Below are positions 6,659 through 8,621 of a DNA stretch of 8,621 nucleotides, in pieces. The stretch's first letter is position 1. Each line of letters begins with the position of its first letter. Location of the stretch: contig JAKANG010000031.1 of assembly GCA_021812505.1 (NCBI GenBank), positions 1 to 8,621 of the forward strand, written 5' to 3'. This DNA comes from Pseudomonadota bacterium (GTDB lineage: Bacteria; Pseudomonadota; Alphaproteobacteria; Rhizobiales; Beijerinckiaceae). The position numbers and the translations under genes were made by a program. The notes beneath the pieces were generated by a model. It was given only the letters and a program-made list of their open reading frames with translations. It was not told where the DNA came from and did not search any database.

Positions 6659-6701
6659 TTCGCGGCAAAGGGAACTTTGACGGCGAAGGTGCGCTGCGCG
6701 G

Positions 6702-7802
6702 ATGATCTGGGTTGTCATCGGGCTGTTGACCTTCGCCGCGGTGCTCAGCGTGCTCTGGCCGCTGACCGGGTCGGCGCCGAACCTCGACGAGGACGGCGCC
6801 GACGTCGCCTTTTATCGGGACCGGATTGCGGAGATCGACGCAGAACAGTCGCGCGGTCATGTGGACCGCGCGGAAGCGGAGGCTGAGAAATCACGAGCGG
6901 CGCGAAGCCTGCTCGCGAGCGCCGCCAAGGAAGCTGCGGCCGGCGACGCGCCGGTCGCGCGCAAGATCGCCATTCTGCTCGTCGCGTTCGGCTTGCCTGC
7001 CATCGCTCTCGGGCTTTATGCGCGGATCGGCCGCCCCGACCTGTCGGACAAGCCGGCGCAGGCGCGGCATGAGGCTGCTCCGCCGCCGCCGGGACCGGCG
7101 AGCCCGGTCGCCGAGATGGAAGCCTATCTCGCAACCCACCCGAAGGACGGCCGGACGCTGGAACTGATGGTTCCAACCTATCTCCAGATGGGGCGCTACG
7201 ACGAGGCGGTCAAAGCCGCCAGGGCAGCCCTCGACATCCTCGGCGAATCCCCGGTCCGGCTGGTGACTTACGCCGAGGCCCTCTCCTACGCCAATGACGG
7301 CGTCGTTTCACCGGAAGCCGAGGACAAGCTGGAGCGCGCGCTCGTTCTGGACCCCAAAAATCTCCAGGCCCGCTATTATAGGGCGCTTGCGGCCGCCCAG
7401 AACGACGACGTGGCGAAGGCGCGGGACATCTGGACGTCCATGCTGCCCGAAATGCCGGACGGATCGACGGCGAAAAAGGACGTGCTCGACAAGCTCGCGA
7501 TGCTGGACGCGCCGCCGGAAGGCGGCGCTTCGCAGGGCGACGCGCGCGCTCTCGCCGGCGAGAGCGCCGACGAACAACAGAAGACCATCCGCGCCATGAT
7601 CGACAAGCTGGCGCAACGCCTTTCGGCTCAGGGCGGCGGCGCCGAGGAATGGATGCGCCTCATTCGCTCCTACAAGGTGCTGAACGAGCCCGACAAGGCG
7701 CAAGACGCTTTTGATCGTGCGCATTCGGCGCTGTCAGGCGACCCGGCGGCCCTGAACAAGCTCGCAGCGCTGGCGAAGGAGCTTGGCTTGAAAGCCCCAT
7801 GA
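6702..7802 (+). CDS. ccmI: c-type cytochrome biogenesis protein CcmI (CycH)
   Basis: This 366-residue inner-membrane protein has the normal length and layout of CcmI, the subunit of the System I heme-lyase complex that captures unfolded apocytochrome c. Residues 1-21 form the first membrane segment. The cytoplasmic loop carries the family signature FYRDRIAEIDAEQSRGHV followed by a Glu/Ala/Arg-rich helix (about 37-75). ARKIAILLVAFGLPAIALGL (87-106) is the second membrane segment. A Pro-rich linker (125-135) leads to periplasmic TPR-like helices (about 137-270) and a C-terminal domain (about 290-366). GAAGG (6685-6689) is not present; the closest ribosome site is GAAGG-like GCGAAGG, 12 bases before the ATG, so translation may be weak or coupled to the upstream gene. 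The usual partners ccmE, ccmF and ccmH do not follow. Its place at the end of a cytochrome operon fits a role in maturing those cytochromes. Confidence 0.92.
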   Translation: MIWVVIGLLTFAAVLSVLWPLTGSAPNLDEDGADVAFYRDRIAEIDAEQSRGHVDRAEAEAEKSRAARSLLASAAKEAAAGDAPVARKIAILLVAFGLPAIALGLYARIGRPDLSDKPAQARHEAAPPPPGPASPVAEMEAYLATHPKDGRTLELMVPTYLQMGRYDEAVKAARAALDILGESPVRLVTYAEALSYANDGVVSPEAEDKLERALVLDPKNLQARYYRALAAAQNDDVAKARDIWTSMLPEMPDGSTAKKDVLDKLAMLDAPPEGGASQGDARALAGESADEQQKTIRAMIDKLAQRLSAQGGGAEEWMRLIRSYKVLNEPDKAQDAFDRAHSALSGDPAALNKLAALAKELGLKAP

Positions 7803-7941
7803 GCCGTGCTTGGCCGGCTCATTCAGGCGCGAGGCGGCGGAGTCGGACGCGCCACGGCGCATCTTGGGATGAAATGCTCATTGCGGATTGGCGGCGCGGC
7901 GAACCGACCGACGATCGCGAAGGCGTCGGCGGTCCGCACGT
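7803..7941. other. Short gap between convergent ccmI and aroE
   Basis: This stretch of 139 bases separates the TGA of ccmI from the TAA of aroE. A 6-bp inverted repeat (GGCGCG and CGCGCC) starts near 7826, but there is no T run and no convincing terminator. An open frame beginning at 7799, overlapping the ccmI stop, crosses it but looks non-coding. Confidence 0.4.
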
Positions 7942-8621
7942 TTACGTCAGCGGCACGGTGAGTTTTTCGATCAGCGGCTTCGTGTCGGGCCTCACGCCGC
8001 GCCACAGCGCAAAGGCTTCCGCCGCCTGTTCGACCAGCATGCCGACGCCGTCGACGACGCGTTTTGTTCCGGCTTCGCGCGCGAGGCGCAGGAAGGGCGT
8101 CAGGCCTTTGCCATAGGTGAGGTCATAGGCGAGGCTGTCCACGCCAAAAACGTAAGGCGGGACGGGCGGCGCGGCGCCGTGCAGGCTCGACGAGGTGGCG
8201 TTGAGGATGAGGTCGAATTTCGAGTCCTCTGCAGGCGCCAGCGCATCGTAGCGTTTGAATTCGAGCGCGGGGTCGGGTGGGAACAGGGCGGCGAGCGCGG
8301 CCGCCGCCTCGTCCGAGCGATGGGCGACGACGAGTTTTTTCGGCGCCTGCTGGAGCAAGGGTGAGAGCGCGCCACGCGTCGCGCCGCCGCTTCCCAGAAG
8401 AAGCAAGCGCCTGCCGCGAATTTCGGATCCGAGATTGGCGATGATGTCGCGCACGAGGCCCACGCCGTCGAAATTGTCGCCGCGCGCTGTTTCGCCCGTG
8501 AAGGTCAGGCAATTGACCGCGCCGGCCGTTTCGGCCTCGGGCGACAGGTCTGTGGCATAGGCGAAGGCGTCCAGCTTGAATGGCGCGGTGATGTTGAGGC
8601 CGCGCAGGCCGCGCGCGCGCC
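7942..8621 (-). CDS. aroE: Shikimate dehydrogenase AroE, 5' end beyond the window
   Basis: This gene catalyses NADPH-dependent reduction of 3-dehydroshikimate to shikimate in the aromatic amino acid pathway. The frame stays open past the right edge, so the start is missing; 226 residues are visible. Reading from the edge, GLRGLNITAPFK holds the catalytic Lys (codon 8577-8575). AGAVNC follows, and then GDNFDGVGLVRD with the catalytic Asp (codon 8469-8467). LLLLGSGGATRG is the nucleotide-binding glycine motif, then come LILNATSSS and YDLTYGKGLTPFL, and VDGVGMLVEQAAEAFALWRG carries the conserved Gln. The internal GTG at 8463 is not the start, because conserved sequence continues upstream. Family members usually have T in GDNTDG; here it is F. 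Overall wording (NITAPFK, GDNxDG, EQAAEAFxLWRGVxPD) is closer to beta- and gammaproteobacterial AroE than to the usual rhizobial type (NVTIPHK, GxNTDG). Confidence 0.93.
   Translation of the reverse strand, partial: RARGLRGLNITAPFKLDAFAYATDLSPEAETAGAVNCLTFTGETARGDNFDGVGLVRDIIANLGSEIRGRRLLLLGSGGATRGALSPLLQQAPKKLVVAHRSDEAAAALAALFPPDPALEFKRYDALAPAEDSKFDLILNATSSSLHGAAPPVPPYVFGVDSLAYDLTYGKGLTPFLRLAREAGTKRVVDGVGMLVEQAAEAFALWRGVRPDTKPLIEKLTVPLT

Noticed and set aside
5168..6718. Long minus-strand open frame (516 codons) opposite the cytochrome-barrel gene
   Set aside because: It is the antisense shadow of a GC-rich gene. The plus strand has the signal peptide, CxxCH, strong ribosome site and barrel pattern, while the minus translation is Arg-rich without motifs.
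7799..8116. Possible translationally coupled gene starting at the ATGA overlap with the ccmI stop
   Set aside because: Most of it is antisense to well-conserved aroE, and its product has no domain or membrane pattern.

Overview
The window looks like chromosomal DNA from a GC-rich alphaproteobacterium, probably a Hyphomicrobiales member such as the Beijerinckiaceae or Methylocystaceae. This is an inference. It rests on the glycine-rich protein with two LTXXQ (Spy-like) domains and on the alphaproteobacterial style of CcmI. No rRNA or other definitive marker is present.

Layout. Positions 1-317 hold no gene that I can support. A plus-strand gene (318-2135) encodes an exported Gly/His/Phe-repeat protein with two C-terminal LTXXQ-type domains. 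It converges on a minus-strand diheme cytochrome c4-like gene (2330-3025), and a stem with T runs on both sides between them looks like a bidirectional terminator. A 665-bp intergenic region (3026-3690) follows. It contains an extended -10-like element, a perfect inverted repeat just upstream of it and a pair of 8-bp direct repeats.

Four plus-strand genes then follow at short spacing and look like one operon: a second c4-like diheme cytochrome (3691-4329), a third more diverged one (4391-5050), a monoheme cytochrome fused to a predicted outer-membrane beta-barrel (5150-6658), and the cytochrome c maturation factor CcmI (6702-7802). The window ends in a minus-strand shikimate dehydrogenase gene (aroE) that runs off the right edge.

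How it fits together. The three c4-like proteins and the cytochrome-barrel fusion carry seven CxxCH heme motifs in about 4.3 kb. The fusion has the layout of Cyc2-type iron-oxidising outer-membrane cytochromes: an N-terminal CxxCH followed by an FGRxFK-like stretch and then a porin barrel. In Acidithiobacillus ferrooxidans, cyc2 is co-transcribed with a c4-type diheme cytochrome (Cyc1). The operon here therefore resembles a route moving electrons between the cell surface and the periplasm, with CcmI helping heme attachment. The substrate and direction of flow cannot be read from the sequence.
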